DNA from: Salinibaculum sp. SYNS191
GTDB taxonomy: Archaea; Halobacteriota; Halobacteria; Halobacteriales; Haloarculaceae
Length of the DNA: 64,000 nucleotides
Direction: 5' to 3'
Assembly (NCBI RefSeq): GCF_037338445.1
Contig: NZ_CP147838.1
Coordinates: forward strand, 2,790,001 to 2,854,000
Part shown: in pieces, positions 26,930-35,256 of the stretch
Layout of the letters: each line of letters opens with the position of its first letter
Numbering within the stretch: the stretch's first letter is position 1
Translations under genes and position numbers: made by a program
The notes under the pieces: model-generated
Databases searched by the model: none
What the model was told of the DNA's origin: nothing
The model's input: only the letters and a program-made list of their open reading frames with translations

Positions 26930-27963
26930 CACTCGTCACCTCCGGGGCCGACGGTCGTCTGCTGGGCGTCCAGCGCGTCGTTGATGCCGTCGCCGATGAG
27001 GTTCATCGCCAGCACGAACATGAAGATGGCACCGCCGGGGAAGACGGTGGCCCACCAGGGGATGGCCCCGCCGGGGCCCTGCACGATGGTCTGGCGGGTC
27101 GAGTCGAGCATCGTCCCCCACTCGGCGGAGTTCGGCGGCAGGCCGAGTCCGAGGAACCCGAGCGCGGCGACGCCGATGACAGTCGTACCGATTGCCAGCG
27201 ACGCCTGGACGACGAGCGGTGCGACGGCGTTCGGGACGATGTGTCTGAAGATGACCGAGCGGTCCCTGGCACCGAGTGCCTTCGCCGCGGTGACGTACTC
27301 GTTTTCCTTGACGCTCAGAATCTCCCCGCGGATGATGCGGGCGTAGCCTGCCCACCCGACGATGGTGTAGGCCAGCACGAGTTCCCAGTAGCCCCGGCCG
27401 AGCGTGGCGACGATGATGAGCGCCAGGACCAGGCCCGGGAACGCGAAGATGACGTCGACGAAGCGCATCATGACCTTGTCGACGTAGCCGCCGTAGTAGC
27501 CGGCGATAGCGCCGTAGATGAGCCCGATGGTCGCCGTGATGATGACGACGATGAAGCCGATTGAGATGCTGAAGCGGCCGCCGTAGAGGACCCGCGAGAA
27601 CAGGTCCCGCGCGGAGCCGTCGGTCCCGAACGGGTGCGCGAGCGACGGCGGCTGGTAGGCGGTCACGTCGGGGTACTGGAGGTACAGAATCGCCTTGGGG
27701 TCGTAGGGTGCCAGCGAGAGTGGTTGCACCGTGATTCCCTCGATGACGACCGGGCGAGAGAAGATGGCGAGGAAGGTGAGGACGCCGACGATGGCAAGCC
27801 CGAGCATCGCGCTGCGGTTGTTCCGGAAGTCCCGCCAGGCACGCTTCCACCGGCTCTCGGTCTTCGACCCGGTGTCGGGCGTCCAGTCTGACAGGCGCTC
27901 CCGCTTCTCGACTCGGTCTGCGTCGAAGCCACGTATCTGAATTCGGCCACGTTTCGTTGACAT
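26929..27963 (-). CDS. Oligopeptide/dipeptide ABC transporter permease DppC
   Basis: 344 residues. A cytoplasmic N-terminal tail of about 50 residues is followed by the first membrane helix, a periplasmic-side loop (about 75-120) and five more helices. The EAA loop that contacts the ATPases reads YVTAAKALGARDRSVIFRHI. PFGTDGSARDLFSRVLYGGR is typical of DppC/OppC. It forms the heterodimeric channel with DppB and is translationally coupled to dppD through TGATG. Confidence 0.92.
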   Translation of the reverse strand: MSTKRGRIQIRGFDADRVEKRERLSDWTPDTGSKTESRWKRAWRDFRNNRSAMLGLAIVGVLTFLAIFSRPVVIEGITVQPLSLAPYDPKAILYLQYPDVTAYQPPSLAHPFGTDGSARDLFSRVLYGGRFSISIGFIVVIITATIGLIYGAIAGYYGGYVDKVMMRFVDVIFAFPGLVLALIIVATLGRGYWELVLAYTIVGWAGYARIIRGEILSVKENEYVTAAKALGARDRSVIFRHIVPNAVAPLVVQASLAIGTTVIGVAALGFLGLGLPPNSAEWGTMLDSTRQTIVQGPGGAIPWWATVFPGGAIFMFVLAMNLIGDGINDALDAQQTTVGPGGDE

Positions 27964-27966
27964 AGT

Positions 27967-28920
27967 TTAGTCGTACCTGATTCTGGGGTCGAGTATCGCG
28001 TAGACGATGTCGGCGAGCAGGTTCGCCAGGACGATGATGATGCCGGTCAGGAGCGTGATGGCGAGCACGAGGTCGACCTCTCGCCCGGAGATGCCCTGGA
28101 CGAGCGCCCGTCCGAGGCCCGGCCAGGCGAAGACGCTCTCGACGACGACCGACCCCGCGAAGATGCTGGAGGTCAGGAAGGCGGCGAGGGTCACCACGGA
28201 GATGAGCGAGTTCCGGAGGACGTGTTTCAGCACGACCGTCCGCTCGGGCAGTCCCTTCGCCCGCGCGGCGGTGACGTACTCCTTGTTCATCTCCTCTGCC
28301 ATCGACGACCGCATGACGCGCATGAGGTTCGCGGACGCTGCGGTCCCTATCGTCACCCCCGGCAGGATGAGATACCACAGCATCTCGGGCGAGAGCAGTG
28401 GCTTCTGGGGTGCGAGCACCGGCCACAGGTCGAGATACAGCGCGAACACCAGGATGAGCATCAGGCCGAGCCAGAAGTTCGGCAGCGAGATGCCCGACAG
28501 CGCGAACACGCGGCTGGCGGTGTCGGCCAGCGTGTCCTTCTTGTAGGCCGCGTAGATCCCGGTGGGGATGGCGATGATGAGCGCGATGGCCCACCCGAAC
28601 AGGCCGAGCATTATCGTCTCGGGCAGCCGCTCCATGATGTACGGCAGGACTGCCTGGTCGACGCCGATGACCGTCCCGAAGTCGCCCTGGAGAAGGTCGC
28701 TAATCCAGATGACGTACTGGTCGACGATGGACCCGCCGAGTCCGTAGCGCTCCTCCAGTTCGGCGATTTCCGCCGCCGAGATGTCCGGATTCAGGGCGAC
28801 GAGCTGGTTGATCGGGTTGCCCGGTGTGAGTTTGATGAGTGCAAACGTGAATACCGAGACGGCGAACATCAGCGGAACCGTCACTATCAGACGGACTGCG
28901 ATATATTTTCGTAGACCCAT
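27967..28920 (-). CDS. Oligopeptide/dipeptide ABC transporter permease DppB
   Basis: 317 residues and six transmembrane helices. The N-terminus MGLRKYIAVRLIVTVPLMFAV is the usual first helix of DppB. The EAA loop reads YVTAARAKGLPERTVVLKHV, and the C-terminus ends LLADIVYAILDPRIRYD, a family signature. It lies three bases upstream of dppC and 42 bases downstream of dppA, so the operon order is A-B-C-D-F. Confidence 0.92.
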   Translation of the reverse strand: MGLRKYIAVRLIVTVPLMFAVSVFTFALIKLTPGNPINQLVALNPDISAAEIAELEERYGLGGSIVDQYVIWISDLLQGDFGTVIGVDQAVLPYIMERLPETIMLGLFGWAIALIIAIPTGIYAAYKKDTLADTASRVFALSGISLPNFWLGLMLILVFALYLDLWPVLAPQKPLLSPEMLWYLILPGVTIGTAASANLMRVMRSSMAEEMNKEYVTAARAKGLPERTVVLKHVLRNSLISVVTLAAFLTSSIFAGSVVVESVFAWPGLGRALVQGISGREVDLVLAITLLTGIIIVLANLLADIVYAILDPRIRYD

Positions 28921-28962
28921 TTTGTGTGTGTGTACGGAAAGCGGGGTAGTTGTGTGTTGGGC

Positions 28963-30915
28963 TTATCGGTCGAGGTAGGCGACCTGCTCGTCCTGCGGCG
29001 CGTGGAGGCCGTACGGCAGGATGGAACTCGAGAATGTATAGGTGTTGTGACCCTTGTAGTCAGTGGTGAGACAGGCCACGTTCGTCCCGAAGACAGTGTA
29101 GATGTTCGGTGACTGCTTGACGAGTCCGTCCCACACCTTGTCGTACTGCTGGCCGCGGTAGTCCTCGCTCTCGACGGCGTCGACCGAGAAGCGCGCGTCG
29201 TCGGCTATCTCGTTGAGGTCCGGCGTATCGACCCGCTGGAAGTTACAGCACTGCCGGAAGTTGTCGACGCTGTTGACCGCGTCGTAGAAGCTCCCGGGGT
29301 TGAACGTCCCGGAGAGGCCGATGAAGGTGAGCTTGCCCTGCTTGTAGTAGTCCGGGCCGAAGATGCGCTGGATGAGCGTGTTGAACTCGAAGGTCTCGAC
29401 GTTGGTCTCGAAGAGGCTCCCGTCGCCCGCCTGGTTCAGCGCCTGGGAGATGAGTTCGACCTCGCGCACGCGGTCGTCGGCCGTGTTGGTCTCGATAGTC
29501 GCCTCGATGGGCGTCTCGATGTCGTTCTCGTCGATGGCCTCCTGGATGATTTCCACTGCTGCCTCGGTGTCCTGCTGGGTCTTCGGCTTGAGTTCGTCCA
29601 GGAGCGCCTCGTAGTCCTCGGTGCCCGATTTGGAGGCCATCCGCGGCAGCGGCGTGTACGCCGGGTTCCGGTAGCCGTTGTAGACGTTGTTCGCGATGGC
29701 TTCCCGCGGGATGAGCTGGTTGATGCCGCGGCGGAGCTTCGCGTTGTCCCAGGGCTCGACGGTGACCGGGAACTGCAGGAAGTTGTACGCGCCCGCGTTG
29801 GTGACGCTGAGGCGGTAGTTCTCCGACTCGCGGTAGTCGCTGTAGGTGTCGGAGGCGAGACCGTAGGTGATGTCGATTTCGTTGTTGTTCAGTGCCGCCG
29901 CGCGGGTGGCGTCGTCCTGTACGATGCGGATTTCGACGGCGTCGACGACGGGACCGGCCGGGAAGTCCTCCGGACCGTCCCACCACTCCAGGGCGTCCAG
30001 ACCGAGGTCCTCCAGCCAGTAGTTGTCGAACTTCGAGTAGCTCACCGACTCCTGGGTGCTGAAGCTCTCGAACTTCATGGGGCCGGTCCCGATGGGCGTC
30101 AGGTCCTGGCGCGGGTCCTTCGGCGTGTCCGGGTAGTTCTCGATGTGCTCGGTCGGGTACACCTCGACCGGAAGCTGGCTCGCCGCCTCCGCGTCGGGCA
30201 CCTGCGCGTAGATGTCGACCGTGTAGTCGTCGATTTTCTCCGCGTAGAGGAACGAGTCGAACGTCTGCGCCGCGTTGTCGGAGTTCTCGTAGACGCGGTA
30301 GCCGCCGATGACGTTCTCCGCGGTCATCTCCTCGCCGTTGTGGAAGGTGACCCCCTCCTGGAGTTCCGCCCGGTAGCGCATCCCGTAGGTGCCGTCTTCG
30401 ACGGCGTCGGGTGCCTCGTTGACCGTCAGCACCTGCTGGTTCTCCTGGTCGCGGATGAGAATCTGCGAGTCGGCGGTGAGGGCACCGCTGTCGGTGGTCT
30501 CCGCGTCGACCATGTAATCGCTGTAGGCGTCACGGGAGATGTCGTTGACCTCCTCGCGGCTCCAGCTCTTGGCGAGCCACGGATACACCTCTCCTGCGGC
30601 GTCCTGCCTGATAATCGTCTCGTAGATGAGCCCGAAGGCGTTCGTGGCCGGGGCGCTGGTACTGTAGGCCGGGTCGAACGAGTCGATGCCGGCACCGAGG
30701 CCGAACTTCAGGGTCCCGCCTTCCTGAACGTCGGCCGGGTCGACCGTCACCCGGTCCCGAACCGGGTCCAGGTCCGTGCCACCGTCACCGTCGCCGCCGT
30801 CGCCGAATAGCCCCGAACACCCCGAGAGGCTCAGGGCGGTGAGCCCCGCTGCGCCGCCGAGAACTTTCCGTCGTGATACGTCAAGGAACGAGTCGCTTTC
30901 ACTATTTTGTGACAT
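28963..30915 (-). CDS. Solute-binding lipoprotein of the peptide ABC transporter (family 5, DppA)
   Basis: 650 residues, longer than bacterial DppA (about 530). A twin-arginine signal (SRRKVLGG, 14-21) is followed by the lipobox LSGC, with Cys33 as the lipidated residue, then a Gly/Asp-rich tether. GTLKFGLGAGIDSFDPAY begins the mature fold and LQEGVTFHNGEEMTAENVIG is the classic family-5 motif. Typical substrates are peptides or other small polar solutes; the true substrate cannot be read. It is the first gene of the operon. Confidence 0.92.
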   Translation of the reverse strand: MSQNSESDSFLDVSRRKVLGGAAGLTALSLSGCSGLFGDGGDGDGGTDLDPVRDRVTVDPADVQEGGTLKFGLGAGIDSFDPAYSTSAPATNAFGLIYETIIRQDAAGEVYPWLAKSWSREEVNDISRDAYSDYMVDAETTDSGALTADSQILIRDQENQQVLTVNEAPDAVEDGTYGMRYRAELQEGVTFHNGEEMTAENVIGGYRVYENSDNAAQTFDSFLYAEKIDDYTVDIYAQVPDAEAASQLPVEVYPTEHIENYPDTPKDPRQDLTPIGTGPMKFESFSTQESVSYSKFDNYWLEDLGLDALEWWDGPEDFPAGPVVDAVEIRIVQDDATRAAALNNNEIDITYGLASDTYSDYRESENYRLSVTNAGAYNFLQFPVTVEPWDNAKLRRGINQLIPREAIANNVYNGYRNPAYTPLPRMASKSGTEDYEALLDELKPKTQQDTEAAVEIIQEAIDENDIETPIEATIETNTADDRVREVELISQALNQAGDGSLFETNVETFEFNTLIQRIFGPDYYKQGKLTFIGLSGTFNPGSFYDAVNSVDNFRQCCNFQRVDTPDLNEIADDARFSVDAVESEDYRGQQYDKVWDGLVKQSPNIYTVFGTNVACLTTDYKGHNTYTFSSSILPYGLHAPQDEQVAYLDR

Positions 30916-31204
30916 GCTTTCACACCAGTATATCCACTCACCGCCTTGCCCATGAACTCTGAAAGAATTTTCGATTGTTACTCCGGAATATGCCGCCTGA
31001 TTGTAAAATTCACCCGAAATGACCGGCTTCTCCGGTCGGGTTACCCCCCGACAGCCGTGTGACTATGGGAAAATCAATACACTGGTGTACAGATTTCCCC
31101 TTTGTATCGGGATGAATAACAATTAATCTTGACGCTTGCGCTCGCGCGCGCCCCCGTCGCGGGTTAGAAAATGGTAAACTGCGCCGGCCAGTAGGTCCGT
31201 GCGA
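30916..31204. promoter_or_regulatory. Divergent control region of dppA and tRNA-Leu
   Basis: 289 bases with much lower GC than the surroundings. Toward dppA it has gtatat (about 30931-30936) and an A/T-rich stretch near 30962-30975. A perfect 6-bp stem (gaccgg, cttct, ccggtc) lies near 31021-31037. Toward the tRNA the sequence ttagaaaatggtaaa (31164-31178) sits 27-41 bases upstream of the mature 5' end, a good TATA position. No open frame of note. Confidence 0.5.
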
Positions 31205-31287
31205 GAGGGGGTAGCCAAGTGGTCAACGGCGCGGGTCTTAAGAACCCGTCTCGTAGGAGTTCCGGGGTTCGAACCCCCGTCCCCTCA
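31205..31287 (+). tRNA. tRNA-Leu (anticodon UAA)
   Basis: 83 nt, class II. The acceptor stem GAGGGGG (31205-31211) pairs with TCCCCTC (31280-31286), with a G-T pair at the inner end and discriminator A at 31287. The anticodon stem CGGGT/ACCCG encloses the loop CTTAAGA, giving anticodon TAA (reads UUA). A long variable arm with a TCTCGTAGGAG-type hairpin and the T loop TTCGAAC are present. There is no intron and CCA is not encoded. Confidence 0.95.
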
Positions 31288-31338
31288 CTGCCGGTAGACG
31301 CGACGGGCTTTTGACGGTCTCTGTCCTACGATGTGGCG

Positions 31339-31848
31339 ATGACCGAGGAGTTTCCAGAGAGTGCCCGGCAGGCGTTCGAGTACCACGACGCCTTCCGGCG
31401 CGACGGTAACGCCTTCACCGTCGAGACGACAGCCTTCGAGGGGCGCGTCAGCGCCGTCGAGGGCCCGGAGTACCGGACGGCCTACACCGTTTCCGTGCGG
31501 GTTCCCACGCTCGCCGCTGTCACGGCCGACGAGGTGGGCGAGGCAGTCGCCGAGGGCTGGTTCGACACGCTCCAGCGCCGTCTCGAAGACGCACCGCAGA
31601 CCACCCGTGCTGACGTGGAACTGGAGACGTTCGACGTCGAACAGGACGGCGAGGACGTCTACGTCACGTTCGGGTTCGAGTGGGGAAGCGCCGACCAGGC
31701 CGCAGCCATCGCCAAGGCGTTCGTCGAGTACGTGGAGGGGACCTACGTCGAGGGCGTCATCCCTGGCTACGACTACGAGTCGCCGGTCTCGGACCTCATC
31801 GACACCGCCAGCCAGGAGGGTGGCGGTGGCGGCGGGACGCCGCTGTAG
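31339..31848 (+). CDS. Haloarchaeal protein of unknown function (DUF5813-like)
   Basis: 169 residues, soluble and acidic. It has alternating beta strands (FTVETTAFEGRVSAVEG, YRTAYTVSVRVPTL) and helices (VGEAVAEGWFDTLQRRLED, AAAIAKAFVEYVEGTYVEG), ending in a Gly-rich tail. It fits the haloarchaeal family I recall as DUF5813. The ATG at 31339 was preferred to a GTG two codons upstream. It follows the tRNA by about 50 bases, and its 3' end is followed by a clear hairpin-plus-T terminator. Confidence 0.75.
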   Translation: MTEEFPESARQAFEYHDAFRRDGNAFTVETTAFEGRVSAVEGPEYRTAYTVSVRVPTLAAVTADEVGEAVAEGWFDTLQRRLEDAPQTTRADVELETFDVEQDGEDVYVTFGFEWGSADQAAAIAKAFVEYVEGTYVEGVIPGYDYESPVSDLIDTASQEGGGGGGTPL

Positions 31849-31868
31849 GCCGAGTCGGGATTTCTAGT

Positions 31869-31905
31869 GGCCGCGAGCGCTCGACCGAGCGCGAGCGGCC
31901 TTTTT
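31869..31905 (+). terminator. Hairpin plus T-run terminator
   Basis: A near-perfect stem of about 14 bp (GGCCGCGAGCGCTC against GAGCGCGAGCGGCC, two mismatches) is followed directly by TTTTT at 31901-31905. It lies 20 bases after the stop of the DUF5813-like gene, whose transcript it should end. Confidence 0.75.
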
Positions 31906-31985
31906 CCCCAAGTTTTTGCAAGGAGTGGTGCGCCACGAGCCGAAGGCTCGTATGCGACACCCGACGCAGCAAAAAGTGGGTTCCC

Positions 31986-32216
31986 TTAGTCCATCGCGAT
32001 GTACGTCTGTGTGTTCTCGACGCCGCTGATGTCCTGGATGTGGGTCGCGGCGACGTCCTTGACCGCCGCGGGGGAGTCGACGTCGACGACGGCGATGAGG
32101 TCGACGTCGCCCGCGACGATGTGGGCGCGTTCGACGCCCTCGACTGCCGCGACGTCGTCTTTCAGCCGGTCCGCCTCGCCGGTGAGTGCCTTGATCATGA
32201 TGTACGCTCTGACCAT
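31986..32216 (-). CDS. Stand-alone Lrp/AsnC-type ligand-binding (RAM) protein
   Basis: 76 residues, consisting only of the RAM/ACT-like beta-alpha-beta domain of Lrp/AsnC regulators, without a DNA-binding helix-turn-helix. VRAYIMIKALTGEADRL and VEGVERAHIVAGDVDLIAVV follow the family. Such proteins form ring oligomers that bind small effectors, often amino acids. It begins two bases after the trkA stop on the same strand, so it is almost certainly co-transcribed with trkA. A close paralogue lies on the other side of trkA (32992). Confidence 0.88.
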   Translation of the reverse strand: MVRAYIMIKALTGEADRLKDDVAAVEGVERAHIVAGDVDLIAVVDVDSPAAVKDVAATHIQDISGVENTQTYIAMD

Positions 32217-32218
32217 GG

Positions 32219-32902
32219 TCAGATACCTCCCGCGACCGCGCGCTCGCTGTCGCCGACCACGATGCTCCGGACGTCGCCGAGTTTGTCGAAGTCGGCGAGG
32301 ATAATCAGCCGGTCGCCGAGGTCGAGCGTGTCGTCCGCCGTGGGGAGGCGAATCGCCCCCTCCCGCTTGCCGAAGGCGAGCAACCGGGTCTCCCCCGGCA
32401 GTTCGAGTTCGCTGATGGAGTAGCCCTTCATCGGTGACGCCTCGCTGATGGTGAACTCGACGAGCTGGAGGTTCTGGGCGACGTCGGCGATGGCCCGGAT
32501 GTTCCCGCCGAGCATGGCGTTCTTGGCGGCGATTGCGCCCAGCCGTTCGGGGTAGACGACCTCGTCGACTTCGTCGGCGTACTTCCGGTAGATGTCTTCG
32601 CGGTAGTCCTCGTCGATGCGCATGACGGTCCGGCAGCCGTGCTTGTTGCCGACCATGCAGGCGGCGAAGTTGTCGTTGAGGTCGCCCGTCAGCCCCCCGA
32701 CGGCGTCGGCGTCGTCGAGGCCAGCCTTCTCGATGGTCGCCTCCAGCGAGCCGTCCCCTTCGATGACTTCGAACCCCTCGTTGCGGGCGCGCTCGACCGC
32801 GTCCGGGTCCCCCTCGATGAGGACGACCTCGTGGCCGGAGTCGGCGAGTGCACGGGCGGTCCGCAACCCGACGCGACCGGCACCGATGATAACGAATCGC
32901 AT
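32219..32902 (-). CDS. trkA: TrkA-type potassium-transport regulatory protein
   Basis: 227 residues. An N-terminal RCK Rossmann domain with IIGAGRVGLRTARAL (4-18) binds NAD(H) or nucleotide; a C-terminal RCK_C (TrkA-C) domain ends the protein. TrkA gates a TrkH/KtrB-type potassium channel, which is not in this window. Potassium is the main osmolyte of haloarchaea. The ATG at 32902 (MRFVIIGAG) was chosen over in-frame starts at 32929/32926, because the fold starts there. Confidence 0.92.
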   Translation of the reverse strand: MRFVIIGAGRVGLRTARALADSGHEVVLIEGDPDAVERARNEGFEVIEGDGSLEATIEKAGLDDADAVGGLTGDLNDNFAACMVGNKHGCRTVMRIDEDYREDIYRKYADEVDEVVYPERLGAIAAKNAMLGGNIRAIADVAQNLQLVEFTISEASPMKGYSISELELPGETRLLAFGKREGAIRLPTADDTLDLGDRLIILADFDKLGDVRSIVVGDSERAVAGGI

Positions 32903-32991
32903 GCTACTCTCTACGGAGACGGTCATCAATAAACTTGCCCACGTGTGACAGGGTAACGCTTTTCATATGCTACACCATACCAGTGGTACGG

Positions 32992-33222
32992 ATGGTTCGG
33001 GCGTTCATCATGGTGAAGACGAGTGCAGGCAAGTCCGCGGACCTGCAGGAGGCACTCACCGACATTGACGGGGTACAGGAGGCCCACGTCGTCGCGGGCC
33101 AGTACGACATCATCGCGGAGGCGACCGGCGAGGAGGTCTACGACGTGATTCACGGCGTCGCCACCGAGGCGCGCAACCTCGACGGCGTGGTCGACACGCG
33201 CACGTACATCTGCCTGGAGTAA
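32992..33222 (+). CDS. Stand-alone Lrp/AsnC-type ligand-binding (RAM) protein, paralogue
   Basis: 76 residues, the same length and fold as the protein encoded at 31986-32216. VRAFIMVKTSAGKSADLQ and VQEAHVVAGQYDIIAEAT align with it throughout. It has no DNA-binding domain. It is divergent from trkA; the 89-base gap contains ttcatatgc (about 32962-32970) as a TATA candidate. The pair could form mixed oligomers or bind different effectors. The ATG at 32992 gives the conserved MVRAF start; longer in-frame starts are unlikely. Confidence 0.88.
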   Translation: MVRAFIMVKTSAGKSADLQEALTDIDGVQEAHVVAGQYDIIAEATGEEVYDVIHGVATEARNLDGVVDTRTYICLE

Positions 33223-33265
33223 CCCGGTCCGACACCTCAAAGGTCGCTCGTCCCCAACGTAGCCT

Positions 33266-33607
33266 ATGGTCGGCGTCGTCGACATCATCGGTCTCCTGCT
33301 CATCCTGTTCGTGAACAGCGCCGTTGCCGCCCTCGCCACGCGATTTTTCCGCGTCCGACTGAACACTCGCTGGGGCAGCGCCGCCTACGTCGTCCTCCTC
33401 ATCCCGGTCGTGTTGCTGGCGCTGACGATGGTTTTCTCGGGCGTCTTCGGCCTGGGTCCGAACCTCGGCAGCGCCGTCGCCGTCCTCGGGGTCACAATCG
33501 TCGTCCCGATGTCGCTGGGCGTGACGTTCGACTACGTCTGGATGCCCTCCCCCGAGGAGGTCGACCTGCCCGAACAGCGCGACCGCGGGCGCGTCCGGCG
33601 GAACTAG
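33266..33607 (+). CDS. Membrane protein of unknown function
   Basis: 113 residues with three hydrophobic helices (about 4-23, 39-60 and 67-90) and a basic/acidic C-terminal tail ([19 protein letters not shown]). I do not recognise the family. It lies 43 bases after the RAM gene on the same strand and may share its transcript. It overlaps the 3' end of the convergent tmk gene by four bases. Confidence 0.75.
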   Translation: MVGVVDIIGLLLILFVNSAVAALATRFFRVRLNTRWGSAAYVVLLIPVVLLALTMVFSGVFGLGPNLGSAVAVLGVTIVVPMSLGVTFDYVWMPSPEEVDLPEQRDRGRVRRN

Positions 33608-34191
33608 AGCAGCGTCGCCACGGCCTCGCGGACGTCCGCGACGACTTCCGCTTCCGGTCGAGTGGCGTCGATGCGGACGAACCGCTCCGGTTCGCGCTCG
33701 ACGAGGCGTTCGTAGTTCTCTCGGACCCGCGTGAGGTACTCGGCGGTCTCGAACTTGTTCGTCGCGCCGCTGCGCTCGGCGGCCGTCTCCGGGTCGACGT
33801 CGAGGTAGATGGTGGCGTCCGGCGGCCGGGTCCAGGGCTGGTGAACCCGGCGGACGAACTCGACGGAGTCGGGGACGATGCCCGACAGCGTCGCGCCCTG
33901 GTAGGCGTACCGCGAGTCGGAGTAGCGGTCGGAGACGACGGCCTCGCCCCGGTCGATGGCTGGCCGGACGACGCTGGCGAGGTGGTCGGCGTGGTCGGCG
34001 GTGTAGAGGAACAGCTCCGCGAGCGGGTCGGCGTCGTCGTCCGCGATGGAGCGCCTGACGGCGTCGCCGTACCACGACCCGGTCGGCTCCCGGGTGAACG
34101 TCGTGTCCGCGGGGACGGCGTCGCTCCGGCGAAGCGCCTCGACGCAGGTGCTCTTGCCGCTGCCGTCCAGTCCCTCCAGCGTGACGAGCAT
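33604..34191 (-). CDS. tmk: Thymidylate kinase
   Basis: 195 residues. The P-loop is [10 protein letters not shown] at 6-15 and the DRY-type motif [13 protein letters not shown] is in the middle. [16 protein letters not shown] corresponds to the DRX/LID region. It phosphorylates dTMP to dTDP for DNA synthesis. Length is normal for archaeal enzymes. The ATG at 34191 begins [10 protein letters not shown], as expected. The gene converges with the small membrane protein gene. Confidence 0.93.
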   Translation of the reverse strand: MLVTLEGLDGSGKSTCVEALRRSDAVPADTTFTREPTGSWYGDAVRRSIADDDADPLAELFLYTADHADHLASVVRPAIDRGEAVVSDRYSDSRYAYQGATLSGIVPDSVEFVRRVHQPWTRPPDATIYLDVDPETAAERSGATNKFETAEYLTRVRENYERLVEREPERFVRIDATRPEAEVVADVREAVATLL

Positions 34192-34294
34192 ACCGGCACC
34201 TCGCTACGGCCGCACGTAAAGCCCCCGTCTGCGGCCGCTTGCTACCAAACTGGTTGCGGCCGGGTTTTACATTGATGTCGGGAGAATGGAGAGT

Positions 34295-35200
34295 ATGGAC
34301 GTACTCGTTACCGGCGGTAGCGGTTTCATCGGACAGTACCTCTGTGCAGAACTGACAGACCGCGGCCACGACGTGACCGCGCTGGCCCGCGACCCCGACC
34401 CGACGAACCTCCCCGAAGGCGTCGAGACGGCGATGGGCGACGTGACGGCCTACGACTCCATGGTCGACGCTTTCGAGGGCCAGGACGCGGTGGTGAACCT
34501 GGTCGCGCTCTCGCCGCTGTTCGAGCCCAAAGGCGGCAACCGGATGCACGACCAGGTCCACCGCGGCGGGACGGAAAACTGCGTGCGCGCCGCCGAGGAA
34601 CACGGCGTCGAGCGGTTCGTCCAGATGTCGGCCCTGGGTGCCGACCCCGACGGCCCCACCCACTACATCCGCTCGAAGGGCCGCGCGGAGGAAATCGTCG
34701 AGGACGCGGACCTCGACACCGTCATCTTCCGCCCCTCTGTCGTCTTCGGCGAGGGCGGCGAGTTCGTCTCCTTCACCAAGCGGCTCAAGGGCATGTTCGC
34801 GCCGGGGCTGCCGCTGTATCCCCTCCCCGGCGGCGGCACCAAGACCCGGTTCCAGCCCATCTGGGTCGAGGACCTGGTGCCCATGCTCGCGGACGCCGTC
34901 GAGGACGACGCCCACGTCGGGGAGACCTACCGCATCGGCGGTCCGGAGGTGCTGACACTGCGGGAGATAACCGAGATGGTCTACGAGTCGGAGGGCAAGT
35001 CCATCCGCATCGTCGGCCTGCCGATGGGGCTGGCCGGCATCGGCCTGAAGACGCTGGGCGTGGTTCCCGGCTTCCCGATGGGCGGCGACCAGTACCGCTC
35101 GCTGAACTTCGACAACACGACGGACCGCAACGACGTGGAGGCCTTCGGCGTCTCGGTCGACGACATGCGGACGCTGGGGGACTACCTCGGCGTCGCCTGA
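34295..35200 (+). CDS. NAD(P)-binding protein, complex I NDUFA9-like family
   Basis: 301 residues, atypical short-chain dehydrogenase fold. The dinucleotide-binding motif is VLVTGGSGFIGQYL (3-16). FVQMSALGADPDGPTHYIRSKG carries the Ser/Tyr region, with SKG where classical enzymes have YxxxK. FRPSVVFGEGGEF and FQPIWVEDLVPML are family signatures. In haloarchaea such proteins are annotated as complex I NDUFA9-like; the substrate is unknown. The ATG at 34295 follows a TATA-like ggttttacattg (about 34263-34274). Confidence 0.85.
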   Translation: MDVLVTGGSGFIGQYLCAELTDRGHDVTALARDPDPTNLPEGVETAMGDVTAYDSMVDAFEGQDAVVNLVALSPLFEPKGGNRMHDQVHRGGTENCVRAAEEHGVERFVQMSALGADPDGPTHYIRSKGRAEEIVEDADLDTVIFRPSVVFGEGGEFVSFTKRLKGMFAPGLPLYPLPGGGTKTRFQPIWVEDLVPMLADAVEDDAHVGETYRIGGPEVLTLREITEMVYESEGKSIRIVGLPMGLAGIGLKTLGVVPGFPMGGDQYRSLNFDNTTDRNDVEAFGVSVDDMRTLGDYLGVA

Positions 35201-35256
35201 CACCCGTCGCGGACGATTCCGTCAGAGCTATTTGACTATTGGTCCTGCCGGTGCAT

